A DNA stretch of 64,000 nucleotides, taken from positions 1 to 64,000 of the forward strand of contig NZ_BMYR01000005.1 of the NCBI RefSeq assembly GCF_014652375.1, written 5' to 3'. Each line of letters starts with the position of its first letter. Positions within the stretch are counted from its first letter, which is position 1. Below, one piece after another: positions 1 through 10,468 of the stretch. The position numbers were made by a program, and so were the translations under genes. The stretch comes from Alishewanella tabrizica (GTDB lineage Bacteria; Pseudomonadota; Gammaproteobacteria; Enterobacterales; Alteromonadaceae). The notes under the pieces are model-generated. The model was not told the origin of the DNA. It saw only the letters and a program-made list of their open reading frames with translations, and ran no database searches.

Positions 1-202
1 TAAACACCTCTAATTTAAGTTACATTGTAACTGTTAAATGTGTCTAGCAAAGTCTGGGAAGTCCACCCTGAAGGCTAACATTAGCTCAGAGATATCTAAG
101 TCTCCAATATAAAAAACATCCTTTTAGCGCTCAAGAAGTACTTTTTTTTAAAAATATTTGGATCATGTTGGTTTTAAATTTAATTAAATCAAGGAGTTTG
201 CT
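1..202. other. AT-rich leader upstream of first gene
   Basis: No gene is visible here. The stretch is AT-rich and ends with a good Shine-Dalgarno sequence, AAGGAG at 191-196, seven bases before the ATG at 203. The window may open on the stop codon of a preceding gene (TAA at 1-3), but nothing upstream is available to test this. Confidence 0.5.
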
Positions 203-952
203 ATGAAAGTATTGATTTTGGGTGATAGCCATTCTATGTATTTCTCTCTAAATAATGAGTTGAAACAAATTAATGAATCTTTTCGCGGTGTTAATATTAA
301 AGTTTTATCTATTCCTGGTTCAACTATACTTGGTTTTGGTAAAAGATCGAGCACTTTAAATTCGCGTGATTTTTTTATTAAAGAATTGATTTCTTTTAAG
401 CCAGATTTTATTTGCTTTGCTCTAGGTCAAGTAGATATTGAGCTCGGTTTTTTCTACAGAAAAGTAGTTAAAAAAGAAGATTTAAATATTTTTGATTATG
501 TTTCAATGCTAATAGCAGCGTACTTAAACTCAGTTGAAAATATACAAAATGAGTTTGGTATGCCTGATTCGTCGATTTGTTTTAAGGGTATTAATATATC
601 AGTTTTGACAAGTTCGAGAGAAAAAGCAGTTGAGTACACTAGCCGAATAATTAATGAAAATATAGAAGATAGTGAATTGAAACTGAAGCATCATGATGAC
701 TTGGCCGCAACTTATCCATCAAATTTGGAAAGATACAGGAATCACATGTATTTTAATGAAGTTTTAAATGGAGCTGTAAAAAATCGTTACAAATATTTTG
801 ACATTAATGATGTAATTAAATGTCCTAATGTATTGGGGGTATGTAGGTTAGAATTTATTCCATCAAAAAAAGATCATCATTTGTTAGATAGTCTTTTTAT
901 GAGAGAGTTATATATTAGACGTTTATTGAGCACCTGTCTTAATTTGCTATAG
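203..952 (+). CDS. SGNH/GDSL-like protein of unknown function
   Basis: This 249-residue protein opens with KVLILGDSHSMYF, a GDSH block I of the kind seen in SGNH-fold esterases and in related proteins of polysaccharide clusters. No signal peptide or membrane segment is evident, so it is probably cytoplasmic. The start is supported by AAGGAG at 191-196. The gene is far more AT-rich than the cys and man genes downstream, which suggests acquisition by transfer. It precedes a sulfotransferase-like gene, so a role in modifying a polysaccharide or its precursor is possible. The substrate cannot be inferred, and the later SGNH blocks (GxND, DxxH) are not clear, so catalytic activity is uncertain. 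Confidence 0.6.
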   Translation: MKVLILGDSHSMYFSLNNELKQINESFRGVNIKVLSIPGSTILGFGKRSSTLNSRDFFIKELISFKPDFICFALGQVDIELGFFYRKVVKKEDLNIFDYVSMLIAAYLNSVENIQNEFGMPDSSICFKGINISVLTSSREKAVEYTSRIINENIEDSELKLKHHDDLAATYPSNLERYRNHMYFNEVLNGAVKNRYKYFDINDVIKCPNVLGVCRLEFIPSKKDHHLLDSLFMRELYIRRLLSTCLNLL

Positions 953-1277
953 TTTTACATCTATGAATCACATATTTAAAGTAAAAAATTTTTAATTTTT
1001 TACTTCTTTATTTTAAATAGCTTAGAACTTTACTTTTAGAGATTACTTTTTGAATTTATATAAGCGTCGAGGGTGTTCAATATTCTGTGTCAGCTTTGTT
1101 ACAGAGCGATATGAGTTTCTCAGCGTCCCTCGAGGCGGATCGCCAGCTGAGATAGAAATTATGTTCCTTTACTAAGCAACCGAAAAGTAACATGTGAAAT
1201 TATTTGGTGTTCTTTGCCACCGCCTTTGCGGTAACTGAACAATAAAAAGTTATATTGGTTACAATACTACAGTTGTT
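953..1277. other. intergenic region, no gene seen
   Basis: The region is AT-rich with no supported ORF. It holds a seven-base inverted repeat TCGAGGG/CCCTCGA (1067-1073 and 1127-1133) separated by about 53 bases, and a small hairpin ACCGC-CTTT-GCGGT at 1219-1232. Neither is followed by a U-run, so no terminator is claimed. No clear Shine-Dalgarno sequence precedes the ATG at 1278. Confidence 0.5.
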
Positions 1278-2966
1278 ATGTACTTAGTGTTTAATGAAGC
1301 TCAAAATCTAATTGAGGCTGCACTTATTCATTGGCGTATAAAAATTATAAAATCACCTATTCTCACTGGCTTCCATCGCAGTGCTACTTCGGCACTTGTC
1401 AACTGGTTGTATGACGCAGGTTTATCGATGGGGTCATGTTTAATACCGGGCCACATATTTAATACAAAGGGCTATTTGGAAGATCTAGGCTGTGTGCATA
1501 TACACGATAACGCGCTACGGCGTGCCGGCACAAACTGGCAGTTTCATGATGATGTCGAAATGCCGGGTGCTGCTCTTAACGAACGCTTTCTTGAGCAGTA
1601 TATCGTCCATCGAAATGAGTTAAGTGCTAGTTGGTGTGTTAAAGATCCAAGAATAGTGTTGCTCTTGGAGCAATGGGCAGAAGTACTACAAGAAAACGGT
1701 CATTTTTTTATTTTAAGGTATTGGTCAGGTTGCGTTAAATTTCTTTTAAACCGTCATAGTCGTGAAGTCGCCTACCAGGTTGGTTCGCGGCTTGAGCAAT
1801 ATGGTTTAGGCTTTTGGCAACAGCCCTCACTCGCTGCCCGTTTGTGGTTGAGCTATAACAAACGCTTTATGTCGTTTATTGCAAAATTTCCTGCGCGATG
1901 TACCGTTATAACCCAGCGCGGTTTAGTGCAAAATCAGGATGTTTTGAGCTTGCTAAGTTATCGAACGCAAATTAATTTGCAAGAGGCGACGCCTTCGCCA
2001 TTTGAAGCCTCACTTTTTCAAGACCAAGCGTCGACTTCCGTTAGAGATATTTTAATTAATAACTTAGTCACTGAACTCTATGAGCTATGGGCGCAGCTAT
2101 TAACAAAATGTGATGTAAGAAGTGATAGCGAAACACCAAATTATGTAGCCCCGGTTGCCCCAAGCGCAGTGTTTTTAAAGAATTTACGACAATGCCAGGG
2201 TGCATTTTTAGTGAGTAGTGCTGCGTTACCCTCAGCAAAACCTGAACGACGCGTTGAAATTACCCTGGATTCTTTTTTAGCTATTGAAAAACTGGCAGAG
2301 TTAAGTAGCTATTTTAACCAACACGGCGATGTGTTTAAGCAGTTTGATGAACACGATTTGGGTGGTTTTGTACAGCAAGTGATTAATAAATTCTATTGTC
2401 ATTTTAACGTTTTAGCTGTTTTAGGTGCAGTTCTTAAACGCGCTAACTTTTTTGAACTTGCAATAAAATCTTACGAGCACGCTATTGTTATTAAACCAGA
2501 ACATGCAGCTAGTTATGTCCAACTTGCTGATTTTTTTGATTTGTTAATTAAGGTTGATTTAGCGAGATTTGTTTATGAAAAAGCGCTAAGCAAACAATTG
2601 AACAATGCTTTTTTTCATATTGCGCTGGCAAAATTTAAGCAGAAATACTCAGGCCTCGCAGCAGTCATGAGCAACTTTGAAAAAGCATATTTGCTAGACG
2701 CCGATAATAAAAATACTTTATTGGCCTATTGTAATGCGCTTTATGAAGCTGGTGATATTCAAAGCGCATTGAACTTAATTAACGATAGTGGAGTTGATAA
2801 AGATGATCCCAATGTAATCAGAATGCGGCAACAATTACTTCTGAAGCAGGATCCGGCGTTTGATAGACTAACTGATATTGAGTTGATTAGGGATCATCTC
2901 AATCATGAAAGTCGTTTCGGAGAGTTAACAATAAACTTTCAACTAGTCGATTTAGCCATCGCTTAG
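1278..2966 (+). CDS. sulfotransferase-like protein with C-terminal TPR region
   Basis: The 562-residue product has a P-loop near its N-terminus, TGFHRSATSALVNWL (about residues 30-44), matching the 5'-phosphosulfate-binding loop GxxRSGTS of PAPS-dependent sulfotransferases. It also has a KDPR motif (about residue 120), common in the same superfamily. Residues about 390-540 look like TPR helices (for example SYEHAIVIKPEHAASYVQLA). The start ATG lacks a good ribosome site. The neighbours are genes for sulfate uptake and PAPS synthesis, which fits a carbohydrate sulfotransferase. The annotated stop TAG (2964-2966) is followed in the same frame by 16 plausible codons ending at TAA 3015-3017, so the C-terminus may be truncated. 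Acceptor unknown. Confidence 0.75.
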   Translation: MYLVFNEAQNLIEAALIHWRIKIIKSPILTGFHRSATSALVNWLYDAGLSMGSCLIPGHIFNTKGYLEDLGCVHIHDNALRRAGTNWQFHDDVEMPGAALNERFLEQYIVHRNELSASWCVKDPRIVLLLEQWAEVLQENGHFFILRYWSGCVKFLLNRHSREVAYQVGSRLEQYGLGFWQQPSLAARLWLSYNKRFMSFIAKFPARCTVITQRGLVQNQDVLSLLSYRTQINLQEATPSPFEASLFQDQASTSVRDILINNLVTELYELWAQLLTKCDVRSDSETPNYVAPVAPSAVFLKNLRQCQGAFLVSSAALPSAKPERRVEITLDSFLAIEKLAELSSYFNQHGDVFKQFDEHDLGGFVQQVINKFYCHFNVLAVLGAVLKRANFFELAIKSYEHAIVIKPEHAASYVQLADFFDLLIKVDLARFVYEKALSKQLNNAFFHIALAKFKQKYSGLAAVMSNFEKAYLLDADNKNTLLAYCNALYEAGDIQSALNLINDSGVDKDDPNVIRMRQQLLLKQDPAFDRLTDIELIRDHLNHESRFGELTINFQLVDLAIA

Positions 2967-3291
2967 TACGATTTGCTTGGTCGAGTTGAGGCGCATTGGC
3001 GTAAAGTGTTGGATTAACATTTCTGCTTTAAAGTGAATTGAAAAATCATATTTGGTGGCACGTTTACTATCAAGGCCTAAAGCAAATATTGCACTGGATA
3101 AATTAATGCTGCGGGACGCAAATCAAATAGGCTTACAGCAGATAATATGTGTTGCAAATTTGTGGGGCTCCCTCAGGCAGTGTTTATTATTCTTGCTTTG
3201 ACCTCGTCTAAGCCCCTAGAGTAATCGCCAGTTTAAATAAATTCTTTGTTAGGGTAATATCATCATACTATATAAACAAAAGGATGTTTTG
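2967..3291. other. intergenic region upstream of cysD
   Basis: The first 51 bases continue the upstream reading frame past its TAG and read YDLLGRVEAHWRKVLD before a TAA at 3015-3017. They look like a former C-terminus of the sulfotransferase-like gene. The remainder should hold the cysD promoter, but no convincing -35/-10 pair was found. A Shine-Dalgarno-like AAAAGGA lies at 3278-3284 ahead of the ATG at 3292. Confidence 0.45.
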
Positions 3292-4194
3292 ATGGAAAGT
3301 CTTACGCACTTAAAAGCCCTCGAAAATGAGTCGATCCAGATTTTCCGTGAAGTGGTCGCGGAGTTCGAGAGTCCTGTCATGTTGTATTCGGTGGGTAAAG
3401 ACTCGTCGGTCTTACTGCACTTAGCCCGTAAAGCGTTTTATCCCGGCAAAATTCCGTTTCCGTTGTTGCATGTCGATACCACCTGGAAATTTAAAGAGAT
3501 GATTGCTTTTCGCGATCGGATGGCAAAAGAGCATGATTTTGAGCTGTTGGTGCATATTAACCCGGATGGCTTAGCGATGAATGTTGGGCCTTTTAGTCAT
3601 GGCAGTGCTAAGCATACCGATATTATGAAAACCCAGAGCTTAAAACAGGCGCTGGATAAATATAAGTTTGATGCTGCTTTTGGTGGTGCACGACGCGATG
3701 AAGAAAAATCCCGTGCCAAAGAGCGAGTCTATTCGTTTCGCGATCGTAATCACCGCTGGGATCCAAAGAATCAGCGTCCGGAGCTGTGGAATATCTACAA
3801 CGGTCGCGTTGATAAAGGCGAAAGTATTCGCGTGTTTCCGCTGTCTAACTGGACTGAGCTGGATATCTGGCAATACATTTATCTTGAGAACATCGACATC
3901 CCGCAGCTGTACTTTGCCAAAGCGCGGCCGGTGGTCGAACGTGATGGCACCTTGATTATGGTCGATGACGAACGGATGCCGCTCAAAGACGGTGAAGTGC
4001 CACAAATGAAGCAAGTCCGTTTCAGAACGCTTGGCTGTTATCCGTTAACCGGCGCAGTAGAATCGTCTGCTGCCACATTGCCAGATATTATTCAGGAAAT
4101 GCTGTTAACCAAAACGTCAGAGCGGCAGGGCAGGGTTATTGACCACGATAGCAGTGGCTCGATGGAGAAGAAAAAAATGGAGGGGTACTTCTAA
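3292..4194 (+). CDS. cysD: sulfate adenylyltransferase subunit 2 (CysD)
   Basis: CysD is the catalytic subunit of ATP sulfurylase and makes adenosine 5'-phosphosulfate from ATP and sulfate in the cytoplasm. The 300-residue protein has the usual family length. It carries the PP-loop [15 protein letters not shown] (residues 33-47) of the N-type ATP pyrophosphatase fold, plus the conserved [16 protein letters not shown] and [12 protein letters not shown] blocks. The ATG at 3292 is preferred over a TTG three bases earlier because of the AAAGGA site upstream. The stop overlaps the cysN start by one base (TAATG), indicating translational coupling. With cysN, a sulfate permease and cysC it forms a PAPS-producing operon. 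Confidence 0.97.
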   Translation: MESLTHLKALENESIQIFREVVAEFESPVMLYSVGKDSSVLLHLARKAFYPGKIPFPLLHVDTTWKFKEMIAFRDRMAKEHDFELLVHINPDGLAMNVGPFSHGSAKHTDIMKTQSLKQALDKYKFDAAFGGARRDEEKSRAKERVYSFRDRNHRWDPKNQRPELWNIYNGRVDKGESIRVFPLSNWTELDIWQYIYLENIDIPQLYFAKARPVVERDGTLIMVDDERMPLKDGEVPQMKQVRFRTLGCYPLTGAVESSAATLPDIIQEMLLTKTSERQGRVIDHDSSGSMEKKKMEGYF

Positions 4195-5603
4195 TGAGTC
4201 ACGCATCAGAATTAATTGAACATGATATCCTTGCCTATTTAAAGCAGCATGAAAATAAACAGTTGCTGCGTTTTATCACTTGCGGCAGTGTCGACGATGG
4301 TAAAAGCACTCTGATTGGTCGCTTGCTACATGACAGCAAAATGATTTTTGAAGACCAGCTTGCGGCGATTACCGAGGATAGTAAAAAAGTTGGTACTCAA
4401 GGTAATAAAATCGATTTGGCGCTGCTGGTCGATGGCTTGCAATCTGAGCGCGAGCAGGGCATTACTATTGATGTGGCGTATCGTTATTTTTCAACCGATA
4501 AGCGAAAGTTTATCATTGCTGATACGCCAGGTCATGAGCAGTACACTCGTAATATGGCCACCGGTGCCTCAACCTGCGATTTAGCGATTATTTTGATTGA
4601 TGCTCGCCGGGGCGTGCAAACGCAGACTCGGCGGCATAGCTTTATTTGCTCCTTGTTGGGCATTAAGCATGTCATTGTGGCGATTAACAAAATGGATTTG
4701 GTCGACTATTCGCAAAGCCGCTACAAGGAAATCCAAGAAGACTATCTGAAACTGGCGGGCGCTTTGGATATCCCAGATATCCGCTTTGTGCCTATTTCAG
4801 CGCTCGACGGCGATAATGTGGTCAATACCAGCGAGAAATTGAGTTGGTTCCGTGGTTCAACGCTGATGCAGTATTTAGAAAACATCGACATCAGTGCCAT
4901 TGCCAATGAAGATTTCCGTTTCCCAGTACAACTGGTGAGCCGGCCGAACTCTGATTTTCGTGGTTTTCAGGGTACAGTCGCCTCGGGCAGTGTTGCGGTA
5001 GGTGATGCAGTGCGGGTATTGCCATCTGGCACAGTCTCCACGGTTAAAGAGATTGTTACTTTTGATGGTATGCTGCCTACAGCCTATGCCGGGCAGGCGG
5101 TAACGCTAACACTCAATGATGAAGTGGATATTAGTCGCGGTAATATGTTGGTGAAAAAAGATGCGCTACCGCATGTGTCATCGCGCTTACGGGCCAGGCT
5201 GATTTGGATGCATGAAAATGCGATGAAGCCAGAGCGGCAGTACTACATTAAGTTTGCCTGCAAAACCACCTCGGGTGAGATTGAAAAGTTGCATCACCGC
5301 ATTGATGTGAATACCCTGGCCGAGAAAAGTGCGGAAGTGCTGGCGATGAACGAAATTGGTCTGGTGGATGTGAAACTGACCGAGCCGATGGCCTTTGATG
5401 CGTACAGTAAGAATAAGCAAACCGGTGCCTTTATTATTATCGACCGCTTAAGCAACTTAACGTTAGGCGCGGGGATGATTGAGGCCGCGCTGCTTAGTGA
5501 AACGCCGAAAGACGAGCCGGCCATTGCCGGGCTAAGTGACTTTGAGCTGGAGCTGATTTTACTGTTACGTAAACACTTTCCGCAGTTATCAAATAAGGGT
5601 TAA
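4194..5603 (+). CDS. cysN: sulfate adenylyltransferase subunit 1, GTPase (CysN)
   Basis: CysN is the regulatory GTPase that couples GTP hydrolysis to APS formation by CysD. The 469-residue protein is EF-Tu-like: G1 GSVDDGKST at 31-39, G3 DTPGH at 110-114, G4 NKMD at 165-168, followed by beta-barrel domains. Its length matches stand-alone CysN, so it is not the CysNC fusion found in many bacteria, and the APS kinase is encoded separately two genes downstream. It overlaps cysD by one base and is followed after three bases by the permease gene, so the four genes are almost certainly co-transcribed. Confidence 0.97.
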   Translation: MSHASELIEHDILAYLKQHENKQLLRFITCGSVDDGKSTLIGRLLHDSKMIFEDQLAAITEDSKKVGTQGNKIDLALLVDGLQSEREQGITIDVAYRYFSTDKRKFIIADTPGHEQYTRNMATGASTCDLAIILIDARRGVQTQTRRHSFICSLLGIKHVIVAINKMDLVDYSQSRYKEIQEDYLKLAGALDIPDIRFVPISALDGDNVVNTSEKLSWFRGSTLMQYLENIDISAIANEDFRFPVQLVSRPNSDFRGFQGTVASGSVAVGDAVRVLPSGTVSTVKEIVTFDGMLPTAYAGQAVTLTLNDEVDISRGNMLVKKDALPHVSSRLRARLIWMHENAMKPERQYYIKFACKTTSGEIEKLHHRIDVNTLAEKSAEVLAMNEIGLVDVKLTEPMAFDAYSKNKQTGAFIIIDRLSNLTLGAGMIEAALLSETPKDEPAIAGLSDFELELILLLRKHFPQLSNKG

Positions 5604-5606
5604 CGG

Positions 5607-7334
5607 ATGAGCTTGGAAGCCGCAGGCCTGGTTGGCCTGCTGGCATTGCTGCTGGTGGGCTTAATTCGCTTTCAGCAGCATGCCGCCTCGGTGTTTGCCT
5701 TGATGTTGCTGGTGATGCTTGCATTGGGGTTTGTTAGCAGCAGCGATATCCTACGAAATGCGGCCAATCCTGGCTTGATGACGCTGGTGCTGTTGGTGTT
5801 GATATCTTATGCGCTGGAGAAAACCAGTTTGCTTAGGCGGGTGTCGCGGTTTTTATTTACCACTTCCATTAATGGCTCGGTGTTTAGGACCATCAGTTTT
5901 TCAGCGCTGGCCTCGTCGGTGCTGAATAACACGGCCGTGGTGGCGGCGATGCTGAACGCAGTGCGTGCCAATAAAAAGGTGCCACCGGGTAAGCTGCTTA
6001 TCCCGCTCTCTTATGCGGCTATTTTTGGTGGCACCTTAACCTTAATTGGCACCTCGACCAATCTTATTGTGCATTCGATGTTAACCGAGCAGGGCAAGCC
6101 CGGGTTTAACTTCTTTGACTTTACCTTGATTGGGTTGGGCGTAACCTTGTGCTGTGGTGGAGTATTGCTGCTGATGAGTCGCTTTTTGCCGGATGACATG
6201 CCAAGACAAGAGGCCCTTACCGCCTATCTGGTGGAGGCAGAGCTATCGGCGAATTCACCTTTAGTGGGTAAATCGGTAGAGGCGGCGGGCCTTCGGCATC
6301 TGGATGAGCTCTTTTTAGCGGAAATTATCCGTGGTGAGCAGCTTATTCGCCCGGTGGCGCGTTACGATGTGCTAGAGGCAGGTGACAAATTACTGTTTAG
6401 CGGTAATGTGCATAAGGTGTCGGTACTCAAGCAGTTTGAGGGCTTAACCTTATTTGCCGATGAAAATGGGTTAAAAACTCAGACGCTGACGGAAGTAATT
6501 ATTAAAGAAGAATCGGTGCTGATTGGAAAAACCTTAAAGAGCAGTGGCTTTCGGGCGCGTTTTGATGCAGCGGTGGTAGCGGTGCGCCGTGAAGGTGGGC
6601 GGGTCAGTGGTAAGCTCGGTGAGCTGGAGCTTAAAGCCGGCGATTTTTTATTGCTGGCCACGGGGCCAGACTTTGCTAGTCGGCATAACTTATCTAAGAA
6701 CTTTTATGTGTTATCAGGGATTAAAACTGAGAGTACCCTAAGTGGCTGGCGGGAGAAGCTGACGTGGTGGGGCTTTGTAGTAATGATTGGCGTCAGTGTC
6801 TTCACGCCAGTAAGCTTGCTGACCGGGTCGATGTATTTGCTGGCCGTGCTGATGTTTACGCAGTGTTTAACGGTGAATGAAATCAAACGCCGCTTTCCGG
6901 TAGAGATATGGCTGGTGGTTACCAGTGCACTGTGTGTGGCTACGGCGATGACACATACGGGCTTGTCGCAGGTTATCAGTGGCTTTGCGCAATCAGCACT
7001 CAGTGGTCAGCCGGCGCTGTTTACGCTGGTGGGGGTGTTTTTGTTAACCTATGTGCTGACCGAGATTATTACCAACAATGCGGCTGCGGCGCTGATGTTT
7101 CCTATAGCGTATAACCTCGCACAGGGCATGGGGGTAAATGAAATGCCGATGGTAATGGCGGTGGCCTTTGCCGCATCGGCGAGTTTTATCACGCCCTATG
7201 GGTATCAGACGAATTTGATGGTGTTTAACGCCGGCGATTACCGTTTAAAACACTTTTTGCTGGTGGGTGCGCCGGTTGCGCTGACGTATATTGTGGTAAG
7301 CTTAATGCTTATTCCACGGGTTTTTCCGTTTTAA
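5607..7334 (+). CDS. SLC13/DASS-family permease with two TrkA-C domains, probable sulfate transporter
   Basis: This 575-residue inner-membrane protein has membrane helices at both ends and a central cytoplasmic part (about 205-380) with two RCK_C/TrkA-C-like domains (for example [20 protein letters not shown] and [13 protein letters not shown]). The transport motifs [10 protein letters not shown] (about 105), [14 protein letters not shown] (about 140) and [12 protein letters not shown] (near 490) are typical of DASS permeases. Family members of this architecture in cys operons are assigned to sulfate uptake. Its position between cysN and cysC, three bases after cysN, supports sulfate as the substrate. 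Other anions of the family (dicarboxylates, phosphate) are not excluded. Confidence 0.88.
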   Translation: MSLEAAGLVGLLALLLVGLIRFQQHAASVFALMLLVMLALGFVSSSDILRNAANPGLMTLVLLVLISYALEKTSLLRRVSRFLFTTSINGSVFRTISFSALASSVLNNTAVVAAMLNAVRANKKVPPGKLLIPLSYAAIFGGTLTLIGTSTNLIVHSMLTEQGKPGFNFFDFTLIGLGVTLCCGGVLLLMSRFLPDDMPRQEALTAYLVEAELSANSPLVGKSVEAAGLRHLDELFLAEIIRGEQLIRPVARYDVLEAGDKLLFSGNVHKVSVLKQFEGLTLFADENGLKTQTLTEVIIKEESVLIGKTLKSSGFRARFDAAVVAVRREGGRVSGKLGELELKAGDFLLLATGPDFASRHNLSKNFYVLSGIKTESTLSGWREKLTWWGFVVMIGVSVFTPVSLLTGSMYLLAVLMFTQCLTVNEIKRRFPVEIWLVVTSALCVATAMTHTGLSQVISGFAQSALSGQPALFTLVGVFLLTYVLTEIITNNAAAALMFPIAYNLAQGMGVNEMPMVMAVAFAASASFITPYGYQTNLMVFNAGDYRLKHFLLVGAPVALTYIVVSLMLIPRVFPF

Positions 7335-7347
7335 CAGGTTTTATGAC

Positions 7348-7959
7348 GTGATAAGCAGTAACATAGTTTGGCATAATGCGGCGGTATCAAGCAACGAGCG
7401 ACGCGCGCAACACGGGCATCATGCTTGTGTGCTTTGGTACACGGGGCTAAGTGGCTCGGGTAAATCAACGATAGCGAATGCGGTAGACCGGTTGTTGTTC
7501 GAGCGGGGCTGTCATACCACGATACTGGATGGGGATAATGTGCGCCATGGCCTTAACCGGGATTTGGGGTTTGATGAGGTGTCGCGCATTGAGAATATCC
7601 GGCGCATCAGTGAGGTGAGTAAACTGATGTTGGATGCAGGTTTAATTGTGGGTACGGCGTTTATCTCGCCCTTTATGGCAGATAGAGCCCAGGCGCGCGC
7701 ATTAATCGGGTCAACGTTTATCGAAGTGTTTGTGGATACGCCGCTGGAAGAGTGCGAGAAGCGCGACCCTAAGGGGCTGTATCAAAAAGCCAGAAAGGGT
7801 GAGATAAAGCACTTTACTGGGATTAGTTCGCCCTATGAGGCGCCGGTTGCGCCGGAGCTACATTTAAGAACGGCAGCACAGAGTATTGAAGCGACGGCTG
7901 CAGAGGTAGTGGCGTATTTAGAACGTATGCAGTTTATTGCCCCGTTAGAACAGGACTAG
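7348..7959 (+). CDS. cysC: adenylylsulfate kinase (CysC)
   Basis: CysC phosphorylates APS to PAPS, the sulfate donor. The 203-residue protein has the P-loop GLSGSGKST (33-41), the APS-binding [15 protein letters not shown] (61-75), the FISPF lid segment and the C-terminal [17 protein letters not shown] block, so all expected active-site regions are present. The start is GTG at 7348; the nearby ATG at 7343 meets a stop after one codon. It lies 13 bases after the permease. The separate cysC and the adjacent sulfotransferase-like gene point to PAPS use in sulfation as well as, or instead of, assimilation. No PAPS reductase gene is present in the window. Confidence 0.96.
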   Translation: MISSNIVWHNAAVSSNERRAQHGHHACVLWYTGLSGSGKSTIANAVDRLLFERGCHTTILDGDNVRHGLNRDLGFDEVSRIENIRRISEVSKLMLDAGLIVGTAFISPFMADRAQARALIGSTFIEVFVDTPLEECEKRDPKGLYQKARKGEIKHFTGISSPYEAPVAPELHLRTAAQSIEATAAEVVAYLERMQFIAPLEQD

Positions 7960-7988
7960 CTAAAAGCTAACGTAATGGATTAGTAAAT

Positions 7989-8981
7989 ATGGTGATTGAT
8001 GTTTTTAATGGCGATGCGGATGGTATTTTATCCTTAGTGCAGCTTCGCAAATGTTACCCGGTAGTGCCCGCTGAACAGCGGCTTATAACAGGTGTAAAAC
8101 GTGATATCAGCCTCGTTAAACACGTTAGCCCAGCGCAAGCTGCGGGGGTATTAGTGACTGTGCTGGATATTTCTTTTGATAAGAATGTGTACGATGTTAA
8201 GACTCTGCTTGAGGCGGGAAGTAAGATTTTTTACTGTGATCACCACCAGGCCAAAACGCTGTTTGAGCATGCCCATTTAACTACACTGATTGATACATCG
8301 CCTGCAGTATGTACTGCTTTATTAATGAATCAACATCTTAACGGAGCGCAGGTACTTTGGGCCATTGCTGCTGCTTTTGGTGATGGGCTTGATAGCTCGG
8401 CTGAGGCATTGGCAGCACAATGGGGCTTAAGTGCGCTGGAGCAAGACAAGCTTAAATCGCTCGGTGTGTTAGTTAACTATAATGGTTACGGCGCGCATGA
8501 AGCAGATCTCTTTTTTCCACCGGCTGAACTATATCGTTTACTAATGCAGTATGAATCACCGTTTGCGGTAGTAGATGATCCGTTATCTCCCTATGCTCAG
8601 TTAGAAAAGGGTTATAATTCTGATCTGGCACAAGCAAGACATGCCAGTCCTTTATTGAATGATGATACGGTATTAGCGGTACATCTTGCTGATGAGCCTT
8701 GGGCACGACGGATCAGCGGTACGCTAGGCAATATTTTGGCAGCTGAAAACCGCCGCAAAGCGATTGTTATTGCGACGACTAATCAAGATGGTAGCTTAAC
8801 CATCAGTTTGCGCGCACCGAAAGAAAATCCTTTTGGTGCCGCAGAGGTTTGTGGGCAGTTCGTGACTGGGGGAGGCCGTGAGGGTGCCGCGGGTATAAAT
8901 AATTTTCCTTCATCAAGTTTATCTTATTTCTTAAATACAGTTAGTGAGTTTTATTTTAACTCATGCAGGGAGCTCTTATGA
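7989..8981 (+). CDS. DHH-family phosphoesterase, possible PAP phosphatase
   Basis: The 330-residue protein has an N-terminal DHH domain with FNGDADG (6-12) and the DHH signature YCDHHQ (82-87), and a C-terminal DHHA1-like motif GGGREGAAG (about 293-301). The related NrnA family hydrolyses short oligoribonucleotides and 3'-phosphoadenosine 5'-phosphate (PAP). Immediately downstream of cysC, PAP removal after sulfotransfer is an attractive role, but this is inference, because DHH proteins have many substrates. The last histidine of the usual GGGH motif is Arg here, which may alter specificity. The gene overlaps manC by four bases (ATGA), linking sulfation and GDP-mannose genes in one transcript. 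Confidence 0.8.
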   Translation: MVIDVFNGDADGILSLVQLRKCYPVVPAEQRLITGVKRDISLVKHVSPAQAAGVLVTVLDISFDKNVYDVKTLLEAGSKIFYCDHHQAKTLFEHAHLTTLIDTSPAVCTALLMNQHLNGAQVLWAIAAAFGDGLDSSAEALAAQWGLSALEQDKLKSLGVLVNYNGYGAHEADLFFPPAELYRLLMQYESPFAVVDDPLSPYAQLEKGYNSDLAQARHASPLLNDDTVLAVHLADEPWARRISGTLGNILAAENRRKAIVIATTNQDGSLTISLRAPKENPFGAAEVCGQFVTGGGREGAAGINNFPSSSLSYFLNTVSEFYFNSCRELL

Positions 8982-10381
8982 TTTTACCCGTTATTATGGC
9001 CGGTGGAACCGGTAGCCGTTTATGGCCTTTATCGCGTGATTTAATGCCAAAGCAGTTTTTAAAGCTTGATGGTCAGCAAACTATGTTGCAAGCAACCGTT
9101 GCGCGTTTAGCGGGGATTGATGCTGTTGCACCTTTAGTTATTTGTAACGAAGAACATCGCTTTATCGCTGCAGAACAACTGCGCCAAATTAGCCAATTAG
9201 ATCATAATATTATATTAGAGCCTGTTGGCCGTAACACCGCCCCGGCCATCGCCTTGGCTGCAATGACAGCAATCAAAAAAGGGACTGATCCCTTACTTTT
9301 AGTACTTGCTGCTGATCATGTAATTACGAATACTGCTGCTTTTAGGGCGGCAGTAGAACAGGCTGCGTTATTTGCAACAGAAGACAATTTAGTGACATTT
9401 GGTATTGTTGCTTCCGCGCCAGAAACGGGGTACGGCTACATTAAACGGGGCAATGCCAGGGGTGTTGGCTTTGCGGTTGCACAATTTGTAGAGAAACCTA
9501 ACCAGACTATTGCATCACAGTATATCCAGAGCGGTGAATACTACTGGAATAGCGGTATGTTTATGTTTAAAGCCAGCGTGTACTTAACAGAGCTTAAGCA
9601 ACATCGGCCTGATATTTTCGCTGCGTGTGAGCGCGCCATGGCGGAAGTTGATCCCGACTTAGATTTTATTCGTGTTAACAAAGACGCCTTTTTAGCCTGC
9701 CCAGATGATTCTATTGATTATGCGGTTATGGAGAAAACAGCATCAGCCATTGTGGTTCCATTGGATGCGGGTTGGAATGATGTTGGTGCTTGGTCGTCGT
9801 TGTGGGACATTAGCGCAAAAGATGCACATGGTAACGTGCATCAAGGTGATGTATTAAGCTCGAACAGTCACAACAATTATATTTTTGCTGAAACAAGTTT
9901 AGTGGCCACAGTAGGGCTAGAAAATACGGTTGTCATTCAAACTAAAGATGCTGTGTTAGTGGCTGCGCGTGACAAGGTTCAAGATGTAAAAGCCATTGTT
10001 CAGCAATTAAAAGCCGCAGGGCGAACTGAACATAAAATTCATCGTGAAGTTTACCGGCCTTGGGGCAAATATGACTCTATTGATAATGGTCAGCGCTATC
10101 AAGTAAAACGCATTACGGTTAAACCGGGTGAAAAACTGTCTATTCAAATGCACCATCATCGTGCCGAGCACTGGATAGTGGTATCGGGTACGGCAAACGT
10201 TACCGTTGATGGTAAAGACACCTTGTTGAGTGAAAATCAGTCAATTTATATTCCGTTAGGCGCCATTCATGCGCTGGAAAACCCTGGCAAAATTCCACTT
10301 GAATTGATTGAGGTGCAATCGGGCTCGTATTTAGGCGAAGACGATATTGTCCGTTTTTCTGACCGGTATGGCCGAGCATAA
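8978..10381 (+). CDS. manC: mannose-1-phosphate guanylyltransferase / mannose-6-phosphate isomerase
   Basis: This bifunctional enzyme makes GDP-mannose from mannose-1-phosphate and can interconvert fructose-6-P and mannose-6-P. The 467-residue protein has the nucleotidyltransferase signature [15 protein letters not shown] and PKQFL at the N-terminus, [11 protein letters not shown], and a C-terminal cupin with [14 protein letters not shown] and [10 protein letters not shown]. That is the type II AlgA/ManC architecture. The start at 8978 is chosen because AGGGAG (8967-8972) is correctly spaced and the ATG overlaps the DHH stop as ATGA; an in-frame ATG lies at 8963. A terminator-like hairpin follows before manB. 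Confidence 0.95.
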   Translation: MILPVIMAGGTGSRLWPLSRDLMPKQFLKLDGQQTMLQATVARLAGIDAVAPLVICNEEHRFIAAEQLRQISQLDHNIILEPVGRNTAPAIALAAMTAIKKGTDPLLLVLAADHVITNTAAFRAAVEQAALFATEDNLVTFGIVASAPETGYGYIKRGNARGVGFAVAQFVEKPNQTIASQYIQSGEYYWNSGMFMFKASVYLTELKQHRPDIFAACERAMAEVDPDLDFIRVNKDAFLACPDDSIDYAVMEKTASAIVVPLDAGWNDVGAWSSLWDISAKDAHGNVHQGDVLSSNSHNNYIFAETSLVATVGLENTVVIQTKDAVLVAARDKVQDVKAIVQQLKAAGRTEHKIHREVYRPWGKYDSIDNGQRYQVKRITVKPGEKLSIQMHHHRAEHWIVVSGTANVTVDGKDTLLSENQSIYIPLGAIHALENPGKIPLELIEVQSGSYLGEDDIVRFSDRYGRA

Positions 10382-10419
10382 AGCTTACTGCCATAATAAA
10401 ACGTGATCATGTAATGTGT

Positions 10420-10445
10420 AAGGGCAGTGATAACTGCCCTTAATT
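10420..10445 (+). terminator. hairpin with short T-run between manC and manB
   Basis: Eight-base perfect arms AAGGGCAG (10420-10427) and CTGCCCTT (10434-10441) enclose a six-base loop and are followed by AATTTT. It resembles a weak intrinsic terminator or attenuator that would reduce read-through into the phosphomannomutase gene. Confidence 0.6.
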
Positions 10446-10468
10446 TTGTGACAAGGAATACCGAAATA

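Noticed and set aside
1219-1232. ACCGC-CTTT-GCGGT hairpin as a terminator
   Set aside because: Short stem and no U-run.
3246-3276. Promoter for cysD (TTGTTA, 17 bases, TATATA)
   Set aside because: It would leave only about 11 bases of leader, overlapping the ribosome site; not convincing.
3640-4014. Long ORFs antisense to or in alternate frames of cysD
   Set aside because: They lie wholly inside a clear cysD and have no recognisable protein features; the same applies to other shadow frames across the window.
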